Assembly: GCA_007994965.1 (NCBI GenBank)
Contig: VOPW01000001.1
Location: 3,906,001 to 3,970,000, forward strand
Direction of reading: 5' to 3'
Origin: Piscinibacter aquaticus
Lineage (GTDB): Bacteria > Pseudomonadota > Gammaproteobacteria > Burkholderiales > Burkholderiaceae_C
Length of the DNA stretch: 64,000 nt
The notes under the pieces were generated by a model. That model had not been told where the DNA came from, made no database searches, and worked only from the letters and a program-made list of their open reading frames with translations. A program made the translations under genes and the position numbers. Position 1 is the stretch's first letter. Every line of letters starts with the position of its first letter. Below, piece by piece: positions 42,389 to 55,616 of the stretch.

Positions 42389-44388
42389 ATGGCCACCACG
42401 CTCGAACTCGTCCTGCTCTATCTGGTGGCCGCCGTCACCGGCGTGGTGGCCTGCCGCCTCGCGCGGCTGCCGCCGATGCTGGGCTACCTCGTGGTGGGCG
42501 TGCTGATCGGCCCGAACGCCACCGCGCTGGCCAAGGACTCGGCCGCGGTGCAGTACCTCGCCGAGTTCGGTGTCGTCTTCCTCATGTTCGTCATCGGGCT
42601 GGAGTTCAACCTGCCCAAGCTGAAGAGCATGCGCAAGATGGTCTTCGGCCTCGGCCTTGCACAGGTGCTCCTGACCATCCTCGGCTCGGTGGCCGGCCAT
42701 GTCCTGCTGACCTGGATCTATTCCTTCACGGACCGGCCCTGGGAGCTGTCGTGGCAGGGCGCGATCGTGCTCGGCTCGGCGATGGCGATGTCGAGCACGG
42801 CGATCGTCGTCAAGCTGATGGCCGACCGTCTCGAGCTCGAGAGCGAGCACGGCCGCCGCGTGATGGGCGTGCTGCTGTTCCAGGATCTGGCCGTGGTGCC
42901 GTTGCTGGTGCTGATCCCGGCGCTGAACTCGAGCGGCAAGGACATGGCCGTCTCGCTCGGCCTGGCCGGCCTGAAGGCGGCGGTGCTGCTGGCCCTGCTG
43001 CTGGTCGGCGGTCAGAAGGTGATGCGCTGGTGGCTGACGCTGGTGGCGCGGCGCAAGAGCGAGGAACTGTTCATCCTCAACCTGCTGCTGATCACGCTCG
43101 GCCTGGCGTGGCTGACGGAACACTTCGGGCTGTCGCTCGCGCTCGGTGCGTTCGTGGCCGGCATGCTGGTCGCCGAGACCGAATACAAGCACGGTGGAGA
43201 CCGACATCCGGCCGTTCCACGACGTGCTGCTCGGCCTGTTCTTCATCACCATCGGCATGAAGCTCGACTGGCGACCGGTGCTCGACCAGTGGGCGCTGGT
43301 GCTGCTGCTGACGCTGATGCCGGTGCTCGCCAAGTTCGTGCTGGTCGCGGCACTCGCGCGGCTGTTCGGCGCCAACCCCGGCACCGCGCTGCGCACCGGC
43401 CTGTATCTCGCGCAGGCCGGCGAATTCGGCTTCGTGCTGCTGACGCTGGGCGCGGCCAACCGGCTGATCGATCCGCAGTGGCTGAGCCCGGTGCTGGCCA
43501 GCATGGTGCTGTCGATGATGGCCACGCCGCTGCTGATCCTCTACAGCAACCGCATCGTGATGAAGCTGTCGGCGACCGACTGGCTGATGCAGTCGGTGGC
43601 GATGACCACGATCGCCAAGCGCTCGATCAATACCGCGGCGCACGTGATCATCGCCGGCTACGGTCGCAGCGGCCAGAATCTGGCGCGCATCCTCGAAGGC
43701 GAGCGCATCCCGTACATGGCGCTGGACCTCGACCCCGACCGCGTGCGCCGGGCCGCCGCCGCCGGCCAGAGCGTGGTCTTCGGCGACGCGGCGCGACTGC
43801 AGAGCCTGATGGCCGCCGGTCGGCGCGCGCGCGAGCGCGGTGGTGGTGAGCTACCAGGACACTGCCTCGGCGCTGAAGATCCTGCGTCTGGTGCAGGAGC
43901 ATGCGCCCAAGGTGCCGGTGATCGTGCGCACCATCGACGACAGCGAGATGGAGAAGCTGCGCGCCGCCGGCGCCACCGAGGTGGTGCCCGAAGCGATCGA
44001 GGGCTCCCTGATGCTCGCCAGCCATGCACTGGCACTGGTGGGCGTGCCGATGCGCCGCGTGATCCGCGTCGTGCAGGACCAGCGCGACGCGCGCTACGGC
44101 CTGCTGCGCGGCTACTTCCACGGCGCCGACGACGACACGGCGGACGACCTGCAGACCGCGCGGCTGCTCAGCGTGACGCTGCCCGCGGCCGCGGCGAGCA
44201 TCGGGCAGACGCTGGCCGACCAGGCGCTGCATGCGGTAGGCGTGTCGGTGGTGTCGGTGCGCCGCGCGACCGGTGCCGTCACTCAGCCCGACGAGGCGCT
44301 GGTGCTCGGCGCCGGCGACACGCTGGTGCTCTCAGGCCTGCCCGAGCCGCTGGCGCTGGCCGAAGGCAAGCTGCTCGGTCGGGCCTGA
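42389..44388 (+). CDS. KefB/KefC-type monovalent cation:proton antiporter with RCK domains (two frame breaks)
   Basis: About 667 residues from ATG 42389. The N-terminal CPA2 exchanger has '[17 protein letters not shown]', '[14 protein letters not shown]', '[17 protein letters not shown]' and '[15 protein letters not shown]'. Then come a TrkA-N (RCK) nucleotide-binding domain ('[17 protein letters not shown]', 'VVFGDAAR') and a TrkA-C domain at the end. It is a potassium/proton exchanger of the inner membrane. Two bases are missing near 43195 (family consensus 'YxHQVExDIRPF'), and another shift lies near 43825. It is divergent from kdsC. Confidence 0.91.
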
Positions 44389-44428
44389 GGCGCCAGAGAC
44401 GCTGGCCTTCGGTTCACAATCCGCCGCC

Positions 44429-45004
44429 ATGAGCCAGTCCGCCAGCGACACCGATCTCCCCGGCCAGTCCCCGGCCGAGTACATCAAGCAGCACATCCGC
44501 ACCGTGCCGGACTGGCCGTCGCCGGGCATCCAGTTCCGCGACATCACGCCGCTGCTGTCGAACCCGCGCGTCTTCCGCGTGCTGATCGACCAGTTCGTGC
44601 ACCGCTATTTCGACCTGCGGCCGAGCGCCATTGCCGGCCTGGATGCGCGCGGCTTCATCATCGGCTCGGTGCTCGCCTACGAGCTCAACGTCGGCTTCGT
44701 GCCGATCCGCAAGAAGGGCAAGCTGCCCTTCACGACGGTGGAAGAGACCTACGAGCTGGAGTACGGCTCGGCCACGGTCGAGATGCACACCGATGCGGTG
44801 AAGCCGGGTGACCGCGTGCTGCTGATCGACGACCTGATCGCCACCGGCGGCACGATGATGGCCGGCATGCGGCTGCTCGAGCGGCTGGGTGCGCAGGTGA
44901 TCGAGGGCGCGGCGATCGTCGATCTGCCGGAGCTCGGCGGCTCGCAGCGCCTGCGCGCCGGGGGCCTGCGGGTGCACACGCTGGTGTCCTTCGAAGGACA
45001 CTGA
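44429..45004 (+). CDS. apt: Adenine phosphoribosyltransferase
   Basis: Complete, 191 residues from ATG 44429. The PRPP-binding motif '[14 protein letters not shown]' and '[13 protein letters not shown]', '[11 protein letters not shown]' are diagnostic. It salvages adenine to AMP using PRPP in the cytoplasm. It follows the antiporter gene by 40 bases and converges on the cyclic-nucleotide-binding gene. Confidence 0.95.
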   Translation: MSQSASDTDLPGQSPAEYIKQHIRTVPDWPSPGIQFRDITPLLSNPRVFRVLIDQFVHRYFDLRPSAIAGLDARGFIIGSVLAYELNVGFVPIRKKGKLPFTTVEETYELEYGSATVEMHTDAVKPGDRVLLIDDLIATGGTMMAGMRLLERLGAQVIEGAAIVDLPELGGSQRLRAGGLRVHTLVSFEGH

Positions 45005-45022
45005 GGCGCGCGCGGGGCGCCG

Positions 45023-45490
45023 TCAGGTGAACGGCGTCTGCTTGGCCAGGTTGGCGCGCATGCGCACGGCCATCACGTTGCCGGCGGCGCGCAGCAGTTC
45101 CAGTGCCAGCGCCGGGTTGCGCTGAGCCAGTTCTTCCAGGCGCGGGCCGCGCAGTGCCCACACTTCGCAGGCCGTCATCGCCTCGACGTTGGCCATGCGC
45201 GGACCGTCGTTGAAGAGCCCGGGCTCGCCGACCACCGAGCCGGCGCGCAGGATCGCGATGCGGCTGCTGCCCGGCGGCCCGCCGGTGACGAACACCTGCA
45301 ACGAACCCTGGGCGAGAAAGTACATCGAGCGGTCGGCGTCGCCCTGCTTGATCAGCAGGTCGCCCGAGCGGATCTCGTGGCGCGTGAGGTAGGGGGCGAT
45401 GACGCGCCACTGGTCCAGCGTCAGGCGCGCGCGGAACGCGTCCTCGGCATTGAGCGTCTGCATGGCCTGAACCAGCGGGGCAATGTCCAT
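45023..45490 (-). CDS. Stand-alone cyclic-nucleotide-binding domain protein
   Basis: Complete, 155 residues from ATG 45490. One CAP-like effector domain: 'GDLLIKQGDADRSMYFLAQGSLQV', read as 'IKQGDADRSMYFLAQGSL', then 'LRAGSVVGEPGLFNDGPRMANVEA' type phosphate-binding cassette ('GEPGLFNDGPRMANV'). It lacks the C-terminal helix-turn-helix of Crp/Fnr regulators, so it probably does not bind DNA on its own. The Arg in the cassette is kept, so cAMP or a similar ligand may bind. Its partner is unknown. Confidence 0.85.
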   Translation of the reverse strand: MDIAPLVQAMQTLNAEDAFRARLTLDQWRVIAPYLTRHEIRSGDLLIKQGDADRSMYFLAQGSLQVFVTGGPPGSSRIAILRAGSVVGEPGLFNDGPRMANVEAMTACEVWALRGPRLEELAQRNPALALELLRAAGNVMAVRMRANLAKQTPFT

Positions 45491-45591
45491 CGTCGTCCTT
45501 GGGAAGTCTCGCGCGTGTGCGCTTGTTGTCGGCGCATTATCGGCCTGTGTAACAGGCCTCTCAACCCGCAGGCAAGCGGTAGAGCAGTGCC

Positions 45592-46970
45592 TTACTTCCC
45601 GATACAGAAGCGGCCGAAGATCTCGCCGAGCAGGTCGTCGGCGGTGAAGGCTCCGGTGATCTCGCCGAGCGCATCGTGCGCGAGGCGAAGCTCCTCAGCG
45701 AAGAGGTCGAGCGCGGCATCGCGTTGTGCCGCGAGACCGGCTGCGCGCTCGAGGTGGTCGCGCGTGCGCCGCAGCGCCTGCACGTGGCGCGTGCGGGCGA
45801 TATAGACGCCTTCGGGTTGCGCATGCCAGCCCGCCAGTTCGAGCAGCCGCTCGCGCAGGCGCTCGAGGCCGTCGCCACTGCGCGCCGAGATCACGATCGC
45901 ATCGCCCTCGGGCCGCTGCATGCTGGCGTCGGCCTTGTTGAAGACCTCGATCAGGCGCCCGGAGCCGGCAAGCCCCTGCGGCCAGGCCTGCGCGATGCTG
46001 CGGTCGCCGTCGTCGTAGTCGGGCTCGCCCAGGCGCGTGAGGTCGCGCAGGAAGACCACCGCGTCGGCGCCAGCGATCTCTGCCCAGCTGCGTGCGATGC
46101 CGATGCGCTCGACCTCGTCGGCCGAAGCTTCCGGGTCGCGCAGGCCGGCCGTGTCGGTCACGTGCACCGGCACGCCGTGGATCTGGATGGTCTCGCTGAC
46201 CTTGTCGCGCGTGGTGCCGGCGATCGGCGTGACGATCGCCAGCTCGGCGCCGGCCAGCGCATTGAGCAGCGAACTCTTGCCGACGTTCGGCTGCCCCGCC
46301 AGCACGACGCGGATGCCTTCGCGCAGCAGCGCGCCGCTGCGGGCGCGATCGAGCACTTCATCGAGTTCGGCGGTGATGCGCGCGAGCCGGCCGCGGGCAT
46401 CGGCCTTCTCGAGGAAATCGACCTCCTCTTCCGGGAAGTCGAGCGTGGCCTCCACGAGCATGCGCAGCTCGATCAGGCGATCGCGCAGCGCATTGACCTG
46501 CTTGGAGAAGGCGCCACTGAGCGATCGGCCGGCCGACCGCGCGGCCGACTCGGTGCTCGCCTCGATCAGATCGCTGACGGCCTCGGCCTGCGCCAGATCG
46601 AGCTTTCCGTTCAGAAAGGCGCGCTCGGTGAATTCGCCCGGCCCGGCCGGCGCAGCGCGGGCATCGCCTCCAGGCAGCGCGCCAGCAGCAGCTGCAGCAG
46701 CACCGGCCCGCCGTGGGCCTGCAGCTCCAGCACCGATTCGCCGGTGTAGGAGTTCGGCGCCGGAAAGTGGATGGCCAGGCCCTGGTCGAGCGTCGAGCCA
46801 TCGGCCGCGAGGAAGGGCCCGAAGGTGGCGACACGCGGCGCCAGGGTGCGCCCGCAGATCGCGTCGATCAGCGGTTCGAGCGCGCGGCCCGACACCCGCA
46901 CGATGCCCACCGCGCCGCGCCCGGGTGCAGTGGCGACGGCGACGATCGGGTCGTGGTGGCGCGGCAGCAT
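45592..46970 (-). CDS. mnmE: tRNA modification GTPase MnmE (one frame break)
   Basis: About 459 residues from ATG 46970. N-terminal folate-binding domain ('[20 protein letters not shown]', '[15 protein letters not shown]'), helical domain and inserted G domain: G1 '[10 protein letters not shown]', G2 'GTTRD', G3 'DTAGL', G4 'NKAD'. The protein ends with the invariant 'FCIGK' cysteine tail. With MnmG it makes 5-carboxymethylaminomethyluridine at the wobble position of tRNAs. One base is lost near 46650, before '[12 protein letters not shown]'. It is downstream of yidC in the usual origin-region order. Confidence 0.94.
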
Positions 46971-47267
46971 CGGGCGATTCTGGCTCAGCGGATGGGCCCG
47001 AACGGCGAAGGGCGGTGCGCTGTCCTCGAGACATCGCACCGCCCTCGATTGGCGCGGGGGTAGCGGCGTCCGGCCTGAAGGCGCCGGTCCGTTGCACTGC
47101 CCGAGCCGGCCGGTGCACGCGTCGTGCTGTACCGGGTCTGCCCCGCATGGAATCGGTGGGAATCGCTCCCGTGGAAGCCATGTTCGGCCGATCGGGCCGC
47201 GGCGAACAGCCCCCATGCGAGGGTCGTTCGCCCCTAGCTTCAATGGTTCACGAAAATGAACCTTCCA
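46971..47267. other. Gap between yidC and mnmE
   Basis: About 297 bases without a credible gene. It holds the hairpin at 47010-47044 and otherwise GC-rich sequence with no promoter I can place. Confidence 0.5.
47010..47044 (-). terminator. Terminator-like hairpin between yidC and mnmE
   Basis: A perfect 10-pair outer stem (47010-47019 with 47035-47044) is extended inside by TGTC/GACA. The following minus-strand sequence is only weakly T-rich. It lies about 220 bases past the yidC stop. Confidence 0.5.
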
Positions 47268-48977
47268 TCACTTCCCAAGGACGCCAAGCTGCTTGTTGAT
47301 CAGGTACTGCTGGGCGATGGAAAGGATGTTGTTCGTCAGCCAGTACAGCACCAGGCCGGCCGGGAAGAAGAAGAACATCACCGAGAAGATGAGCGGCATG
47401 ATCCACATCATCTTGGCCTGCACCGGGTCCGGCGGCGTCGGGTTCAGCCAGGTCTGCAGCAGGCTGGTGCCGGTCATCAGCAGAGGCAGGATGTAGAAGG
47501 GGTCGATCGCCGACAGGTCCTTGATCCAGCCGATCCACGGCGCGTTGCGCATCTCGACGCTGGACAGCAGCACCCAGTACAGCGCAATGAAGAACGGCAT
47601 CTGCGCCACGATCGGCAGGCAGCCGCCGAGCGGGTTGACCTTCTCTTCGCGGTAGATGCGCATCATCTCCTGCTGCATCTGCTGCGGCTTGTCCTTCAGC
47701 CGCTCGCGCAGCTCCATCACGCGCGGGTTGATGGCCTTCATCTTGGCCATCGAGCGGTAGGCGCTGGCATTGAGCCAGTAGAAGGCGATCTTCAGCAGCA
47801 CCACCAGCGCGACGATGGCCCAGCCCCAGTTGCCGAGGATGTTGTGCAGCTGGGTCAGCAGCCAGAACAGCGGCTTGGCGAGGATGGTGAACCAGCCGTA
47901 GTCCTTCACCAGCTCGAGGCCCGGGGCGAGCGCAGCGAGCTTGTTCTCTTCCTGCGGGCCGGCGAACAGCTGGGCATCGAAGGCCTTGGTCGAGCCCGCG
48001 CTCACTTCGCCCACCGGCAGGAACATGCCGACGGAGTAGGTGTTGGTGTCGACCTTGCCGGTGTAGAACTCGCGAGGCAGCTTGGCGCCGCTGCCGTTGT
48101 CGGGCAGCCGTGCCGAGGCGAAATAGTGCTGCACCATCGCCACCCAGCCGTTTTCGCCGGTGGTGGCGTGGTCCGGCTTGTCACCGGCCTTGTGCTTTTC
48201 GATGGTCTTGAAGTCGACCTTCTGGAACTTGGTCGCGTCGGTGTAGACGGCCGGGCCGGTGAAGGTGAAGTAGAAGCTCGACTCGCCTTCCGGCGGATTG
48301 CCGTCGCGCACCAGCTGCAGATACAGCCGCGGGCTGATCGCCGCGCCGCTGTTGTTGACCACCTCGTGGCGCACGCCGATCACATAGTCGCCGCGGCGGA
48401 AGGTGTAGATCTTGGCGAGCTTGATGCCGCCGACGTCCGGCGACTCGAAGCGCACCTGCAGCTCGTTGCTGCCTTCCTTCAGCTCCAGATCGCCCGACAC
48501 CAGTTCCATCACCGTGTGGTGATTGGGCAGGCCGACGCCGCCGGCGGGCGGGATCAGCCCCGTCTCGGCCTTGTACAGGCGCTTGGCCGATTGGTCGAAC
48601 AGCACGACGTTGCGGCTGCGGTCGTTCTGGTCGACCTGCTTGAGCAGCTCGAGCCGCACGATCGAACCGCCCTTGCTATCGAGCGTGGCCTTGACCAGAT
48701 CGGTGCTGATGGTCACCTGTTTGGCCACCGGCGCGGAAGCCGCGGCCGCCGGAGCAGCGGGCGCCGCCGTGGCCCCGGGAGCGGCGGCGGTGGTAGCCGG
48801 CAGCGACGGCGTGGGCACCGCGCCGGGCGCCGCGGAGGCGCCGGCAGCCACCGGCTTGGCGGCCGGTGCCGGGCCGAACATCGACGGCTGGCCGTTGTGC
48901 CGTTGCCGGGCGTCCCAGATCAGCACCAGGGACATCGAGAACACCACCCACAGCAGGGTGCGACGGAAGTCGGTCAT
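47268..48977 (-). CDS. yidC: Membrane protein insertase YidC
   Basis: Complete, 569 residues from ATG 48977. It has an N-terminal membrane anchor, a low-complexity Ala/Pro linker, and the large periplasmic P1 domain ('QVTISTDLVKATLDSKGGSI' type start). The conserved C-terminal insertase core contains 'LLKIAFYWLNASAYRSMAKM', 'EMMRIYREEKVNPLGGCLP' and 'NNILSIAQQYLINKQ'. It inserts and folds inner-membrane proteins with or without SecYEG. The ATG overlaps the yidD stop (ATGA). Confidence 0.96.
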   Translation of the reverse strand: MTDFRRTLLWVVFSMSLVLIWDARQRHNGQPSMFGPAPAAKPVAAGASAAPGAVPTPSLPATTAAAPGATAAPAAPAAAASAPVAKQVTISTDLVKATLDSKGGSIVRLELLKQVDQNDRSRNVVLFDQSAKRLYKAETGLIPPAGGVGLPNHHTVMELVSGDLELKEGSNELQVRFESPDVGGIKLAKIYTFRRGDYVIGVRHEVVNNSGAAISPRLYLQLVRDGNPPEGESSFYFTFTGPAVYTDATKFQKVDFKTIEKHKAGDKPDHATTGENGWVAMVQHYFASARLPDNGSGAKLPREFYTGKVDTNTYSVGMFLPVGEVSAGSTKAFDAQLFAGPQEENKLAALAPGLELVKDYGWFTILAKPLFWLLTQLHNILGNWGWAIVALVVLLKIAFYWLNASAYRSMAKMKAINPRVMELRERLKDKPQQMQQEMMRIYREEKVNPLGGCLPIVAQMPFFIALYWVLLSSVEMRNAPWIGWIKDLSAIDPFYILPLLMTGTSLLQTWLNPTPPDPVQAKMMWIMPLIFSVMFFFFPAGLVLYWLTNNILSIAQQYLINKQLGVLGK

Positions 48978-49293
48978 GGGGAGGTCTTGTCGGACAAGGG
49001 AGAAACCGGGGCGCCGTCGTCATCGACAAGACGGCGGAACAAGGATGGGGCGCGCTCGGGCACAGGATCGAATCCGCCCTCGCACCACGGGTGACAGCGT
49101 ACGATGCGCGCGGCCGTCAGGTAGGTGCCCGCGGCAGCACCATGGCGATCGAGCGCCTCGAGCGAGTAGGCGGAACAGGTGGGCTCGAAGCGGCAGCTGG
49201 TGCCGAGCCAGGGCTGAGCAGCAGCCGGTAAGCGCGCACGAGCGCCATCAGACCGCGTTGCGGCAACCGGCTCCAGGACAAGGGGCGATCCAT
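48974..49293 (-). CDS. yidD: Membrane protein insertion efficiency factor YidD (one frame break)
   Basis: About 107 residues, from ATG 49293, 11 bases after the rnpA stop. The conserved core 'AYRLLLSP', 'CRFEPTCSAYSLEAL', 'ARIVRCHPWCEGGFDPVP' is unmistakable. It is a small peripheral inner-membrane protein that helps YidC-dependent insertion. One C is lost near 49215, between 'LLSP' and 'WLGTSCRF'. Its stop overlaps the yidC start, the usual arrangement. Confidence 0.9.
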
Positions 49294-49303
49294 CACGGCA
49301 GGC

Positions 49304-49768
49304 TCAGCGGCTGGCCCGCTGGAACAGCGTGACCAGCTCCGCACGCGCGGCCGCCGACAGGGCGGTAGACGCCGCAGACGGAAACGCCTGCCGATCGAAT
49401 CCCGCCCGCAGCCGAACCACCCACAGCCCGCCCGGCAGCGACGGTTCGTGCGAGCTGGCGGCGACGCGAATCTGCCGCTTCAGCAGCGACCGGGTCACGG
49501 AGCGGCGCGCATGCCGCTTGGGAATCACCAGCCCAAGCCAGTGCGCCGAACCGTCATCGGAGCCTTTGGCAAGCGAGTCATCCACAGGGACGACGGCAAC
49601 AGGGACTTCGCCTGTTGACAACTCGCCACTTCCTGACCTTGGCGCCGGCTTGGCGGCCGGCGTCGGGCGGCCCTGCAGGTGGTGCAGGGCGAAGTGGGCC
49701 GTGCGCGCCCGCGGCGGGCAGCGCAGCACGCGTTCGAAATCGACGGAGCGCACGATGCGGCCGAACAC
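49304..49768 (-). CDS. rnpA: Ribonuclease P protein component
   Basis: Complete, 154 residues from ATG 49768, longer than the usual 110-130 because of an inserted Pro/Ser-rich segment at about residues 35-65. The family core is kept: 'DFERVLR', 'LGLVIPKRHARRSVTRSLLKRQIR' (read as 'IPKRHARRSVTRSLLKRQ', the basic RNR motif). It binds the catalytic RNase P RNA for tRNA 5' processing. It lies between rpmH and yidD. Confidence 0.93.
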   Translation of the reverse strand: MFGRIVRSVDFERVLRCPPRARTAHFALHHLQGRPTPAAKPAPRSGSGELSTGEVPVAVVPVDDSLAKGSDDGSAHWLGLVIPKRHARRSVTRSLLKRQIRVAASSHEPSLPGGLWVVRLRAGFDRQAFPSAASTALSAAARAELVTLFQRASR

Positions 49769-49823
49769 GGCGGAAGGAGTGCGCGCGCGGGCCGGTGTCA
49801 GCGGGCGGCAGCGGCCGCCGGCC

Positions 49824-49958
49824 TCAGACGGCCGTGCGCTTGCGGCCCTTGGCGCGGCGGGCGTTGATCACCGCGCGGCCGCCGCGCGTCTTCATGCGCA
49901 CGAGAAAACCGTGCGTGCGGGCGCGGCGGACTTTGGAGGCTTGGTAGGTACGCTTCAT
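49824..49958 (-). CDS. rpmH: 50S ribosomal protein L34
   Basis: Complete, 44 residues from ATG 49958. '[18 protein letters not shown]' and '[14 protein letters not shown]' are the L34 signature. It is first in the minus-strand operon rpmH-rnpA-yidD-yidC. Its promoter is at 50089-50117, giving a leader of roughly 120 bases. Confidence 0.97.
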   Translation of the reverse strand: MKRTYQASKVRRARTHGFLVRMKTRGGRAVINARRAKGRKRTAV

Positions 49959-50088
49959 GATGGGTCCAGCGAGTGTGCAGTTTCGGGGTGGTGCCCACGG
50001 CGGCTGCGTTCCGCGGGGCCTGACGCTTAGAGCCGCCTTGCACCGCGCGCCTTGGGGCGAACCCGGGGCACGCGTTGGCGAACCCGCG

Positions 50089-50117
50089 ATTACAGCAAGA
50101 AAGTGCTTTCCGGTCAA
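50089..50117 (-). promoter_or_regulatory. rpmH operon promoter
   Basis: On the minus strand -35 TTGACC (50112-50117) and extended -10 TGCTGTAAT (core 50089-50094) are separated by 17 bases, a strong sigma-70 match. Confidence 0.75.
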
Positions 50118-50170
50118 TGACTTGGCCTTGAACCGCGATTGGAAAGCTCGATCGGGCCACCTCAATCATC

Positions 50171-50179
50171 TGTGGATAA
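50171..50179 (-). promoter_or_regulatory. DnaA box (perfect)
   Basis: TGTGGATAA on plus, i.e. TTATCCACA on minus, just upstream of the likely dnaA -35 region, as expected for DnaA autoregulation. Confidence 0.8.
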
Positions 50180-50181
50180 CC

Positions 50182-50210
50182 ACTGGCGCAACGGCCGCTC
50201 GCGGGTAGAA
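50182..50210 (+). promoter_or_regulatory. Probable dnaA promoter
   Basis: A good -10 TAGAAT at 50205-50210, with only a weak -35 (about 50182-50188). A transcription start near 50217 gives a leader of roughly 25 bases. Confidence 0.45.
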
Positions 50211-50242
50211 TCCGCGCGCTTAGAAGAAGACTTTTCCACAAC

Positions 50243-51670
50243 ATGGCCGCCGACCTGTGGCAGCGTGGCTGCGAAAAACTCGCCGCCGAACTGCCTGAGC
50301 AGCAGTTCAACACCTGGATCCGCCCCCTGCCCGCCGCTGATGTCATCAATGACGACGACGGCGGCAGTGCAGTCGTGACCCTGCGCGTGCCGAACCGCTT
50401 CAAGCTCGACTGGATCCGAAACCAGTACGCCGGGCGGATCGAGACCGTGCTCAGCGAACTGGCGGGCAAGCCGGTACGCCTCGACATCACGCTCGCGCCG
50501 CGCGAAGCGGCCAGTGGCGGCCCCGGGCCGCGGCCCGTCGCCGCGCCGCAGCACATCGCGCAGGCGCTGACCGGCGGCCCGGCACCCACCGCGAACGCGG
50601 CCCACGGGGCAGCGGCAGCACGGCCCGCGGCTGCGGCGTCGCCTTCGCCACGCGGCCGCCTCAATCCGCTGCTCACCTTCGACACCCTGGTGCCCGGCCG
50701 GGCCAACCAGATGGCCCGCACCGCGGCATTGCACGTCGCCGGCGCGCCGGGCCAGATGTACAACCCGCTGTTCATCTACGGCGGCGTGGGCCTGGGCAAG
50801 ACGCACCTGATCCACGCCGTGGGCAATGCGCTGCTGGCCGACAAGCCCGACGCCCGCATCCTCTACCTGCACGCCGAGCAGTTCATCACCGACGTCGTGC
50901 GCAACTACCAGCGCAAGACCTTCGACGAGCTCAAGGCCAAGTACCACAACCTCGATCTGCTGCTGATCGACGACGTGCAGTTCTTCGCCGGCAAGGAGCG
51001 CACGCAGGAAGAGTTCTTCAACGCCTTCGAGGCGCTGCTGGCCAAGAAGGCGCACATCATCATGACCAGCGACACCTACCCGAAAGGGCTGGTGGACATC
51101 GACGAGCGCCTGACCAGCCGCTTCGACGCCGGCCTGACGGTGGCCATTGAGCCGCCCGAGCTGGAGATGCGCGTGGCCATCCTGATGCGCAAGGCCGAGC
51201 AGGAAGGCTCGCCGATGCCGGAGGACGTGGCCTTCTTCGTCGCCAAGAACGTGCGCGCCAACGTGCGCGAGCTCGAAGGCGCGCTGCGCAAGATCCTGGC
51301 CTATTCGCGCTTCAGCCAGAAGGAAATCAACATCGGCCTGGCGCGCGAGGCGCTGAAGGACCTGCTGTCGATCCAGAACCGGCAGATCGGCGTGGAGAAC
51401 ATCCAGAAGACGGTGGCCGACTTCTACAAGATCAAGGTCGCCGACATGTACAGCAAGAAGCGCCCGGCCTCGATCGCCCGGCCGCGCCAGATCGCGATGT
51501 ACCCGGCGAAGGAGATGACGCAGAAGAGCCTGCCGGAGATCGGCGAACTCTTCGGTGGCCGCGACCACACGACCGTGCTGCACGCCGTGCGCAAGATCGC
51601 CGGCGAGCGGCAGAAGAACAGCGAACTGAACCAGCAGCTGCACGTGCTGGAGCAGACGCTCAAGGGTTGA
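50243..51670 (+). CDS. dnaA: Chromosomal replication initiator DnaA
   Basis: Complete, 475 residues from ATG 50243. Domain I ('[21 protein letters not shown]'-type start, read as '[16 protein letters not shown]'), an Ala/Pro-rich linker (about residues 90-140), the AAA+ domain with '[13 protein letters not shown]' and '[13 protein letters not shown]', and domain IV with the DNA-binding signature '[15 protein letters not shown]'. It binds DnaA boxes and melts the origin. Boxes lie on both sides of the gene. Confidence 0.98.
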   Translation: MAADLWQRGCEKLAAELPEQQFNTWIRPLPAADVINDDDGGSAVVTLRVPNRFKLDWIRNQYAGRIETVLSELAGKPVRLDITLAPREAASGGPGPRPVAAPQHIAQALTGGPAPTANAAHGAAAARPAAAASPSPRGRLNPLLTFDTLVPGRANQMARTAALHVAGAPGQMYNPLFIYGGVGLGKTHLIHAVGNALLADKPDARILYLHAEQFITDVVRNYQRKTFDELKAKYHNLDLLLIDDVQFFAGKERTQEEFFNAFEALLAKKAHIIMTSDTYPKGLVDIDERLTSRFDAGLTVAIEPPELEMRVAILMRKAEQEGSPMPEDVAFFVAKNVRANVRELEGALRKILAYSRFSQKEINIGLAREALKDLLSIQNRQIGVENIQKTVADFYKIKVADMYSKKRPASIARPRQIAMYPAKEMTQKSLPEIGELFGGRDHTTVLHAVRKIAGERQKNSELNQQLHVLEQTLKG

Positions 51671-51892
51671 GCGCCAATGTCAAGGCACAAGCCTGTGGAC
51701 GGATCCGGGACAACTCACGAGCTGTCCACAGCCCGGGGCAGTGCGGCGAAGTTGTTCATGCCGGCGCCGACAGTTCGAGGCGGCCGGCACACAGGGTTTC
51801 GCGGTGCGTAAAGGCTTGAAGGAAAAGGCGAAAATAGCGTTCTCCACAGAGAACACGGTCCTCTACTAGAACGACCATATTCAGAGGTTCAC
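51671..51892. other. dnaA-dnaN gap with DnaA boxes, candidate oriC
   Basis: This 222-base gap holds three near-consensus boxes: 51694-51702 (reverse), 51722-51730 (CTGTCCACA) and 51840-51848 (TTCTCCACA). An A-rich stretch at about 51810-51840 could be the unwinding element. No gene was seen. Confidence 0.55.
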
Positions 51893-55579
<3,687 letters not shown>

Positions 55580-55616
55580 GTCGAAGCCCAGCGGTCTGCC
55601 CGGCGGACTGCGTGGC

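Larger units (their letters stand above)
49959..50242. other. rpmH-dnaA divergent region, candidate part of oriC
   Basis: This 284-base gap is less GC-rich in its right half. It holds the rpmH promoter, the dnaA promoter, a perfect DnaA box at 50171-50179 and a second good box (TTTTCCACA) at 50232-50240, touching the dnaA start codon. Confidence 0.5.

Noticed and set aside
45542..45558. Hairpin GGCCTG/CAGGCC after mnmE as a terminator
   Set aside because: Only six pairs and no T-run on either strand.
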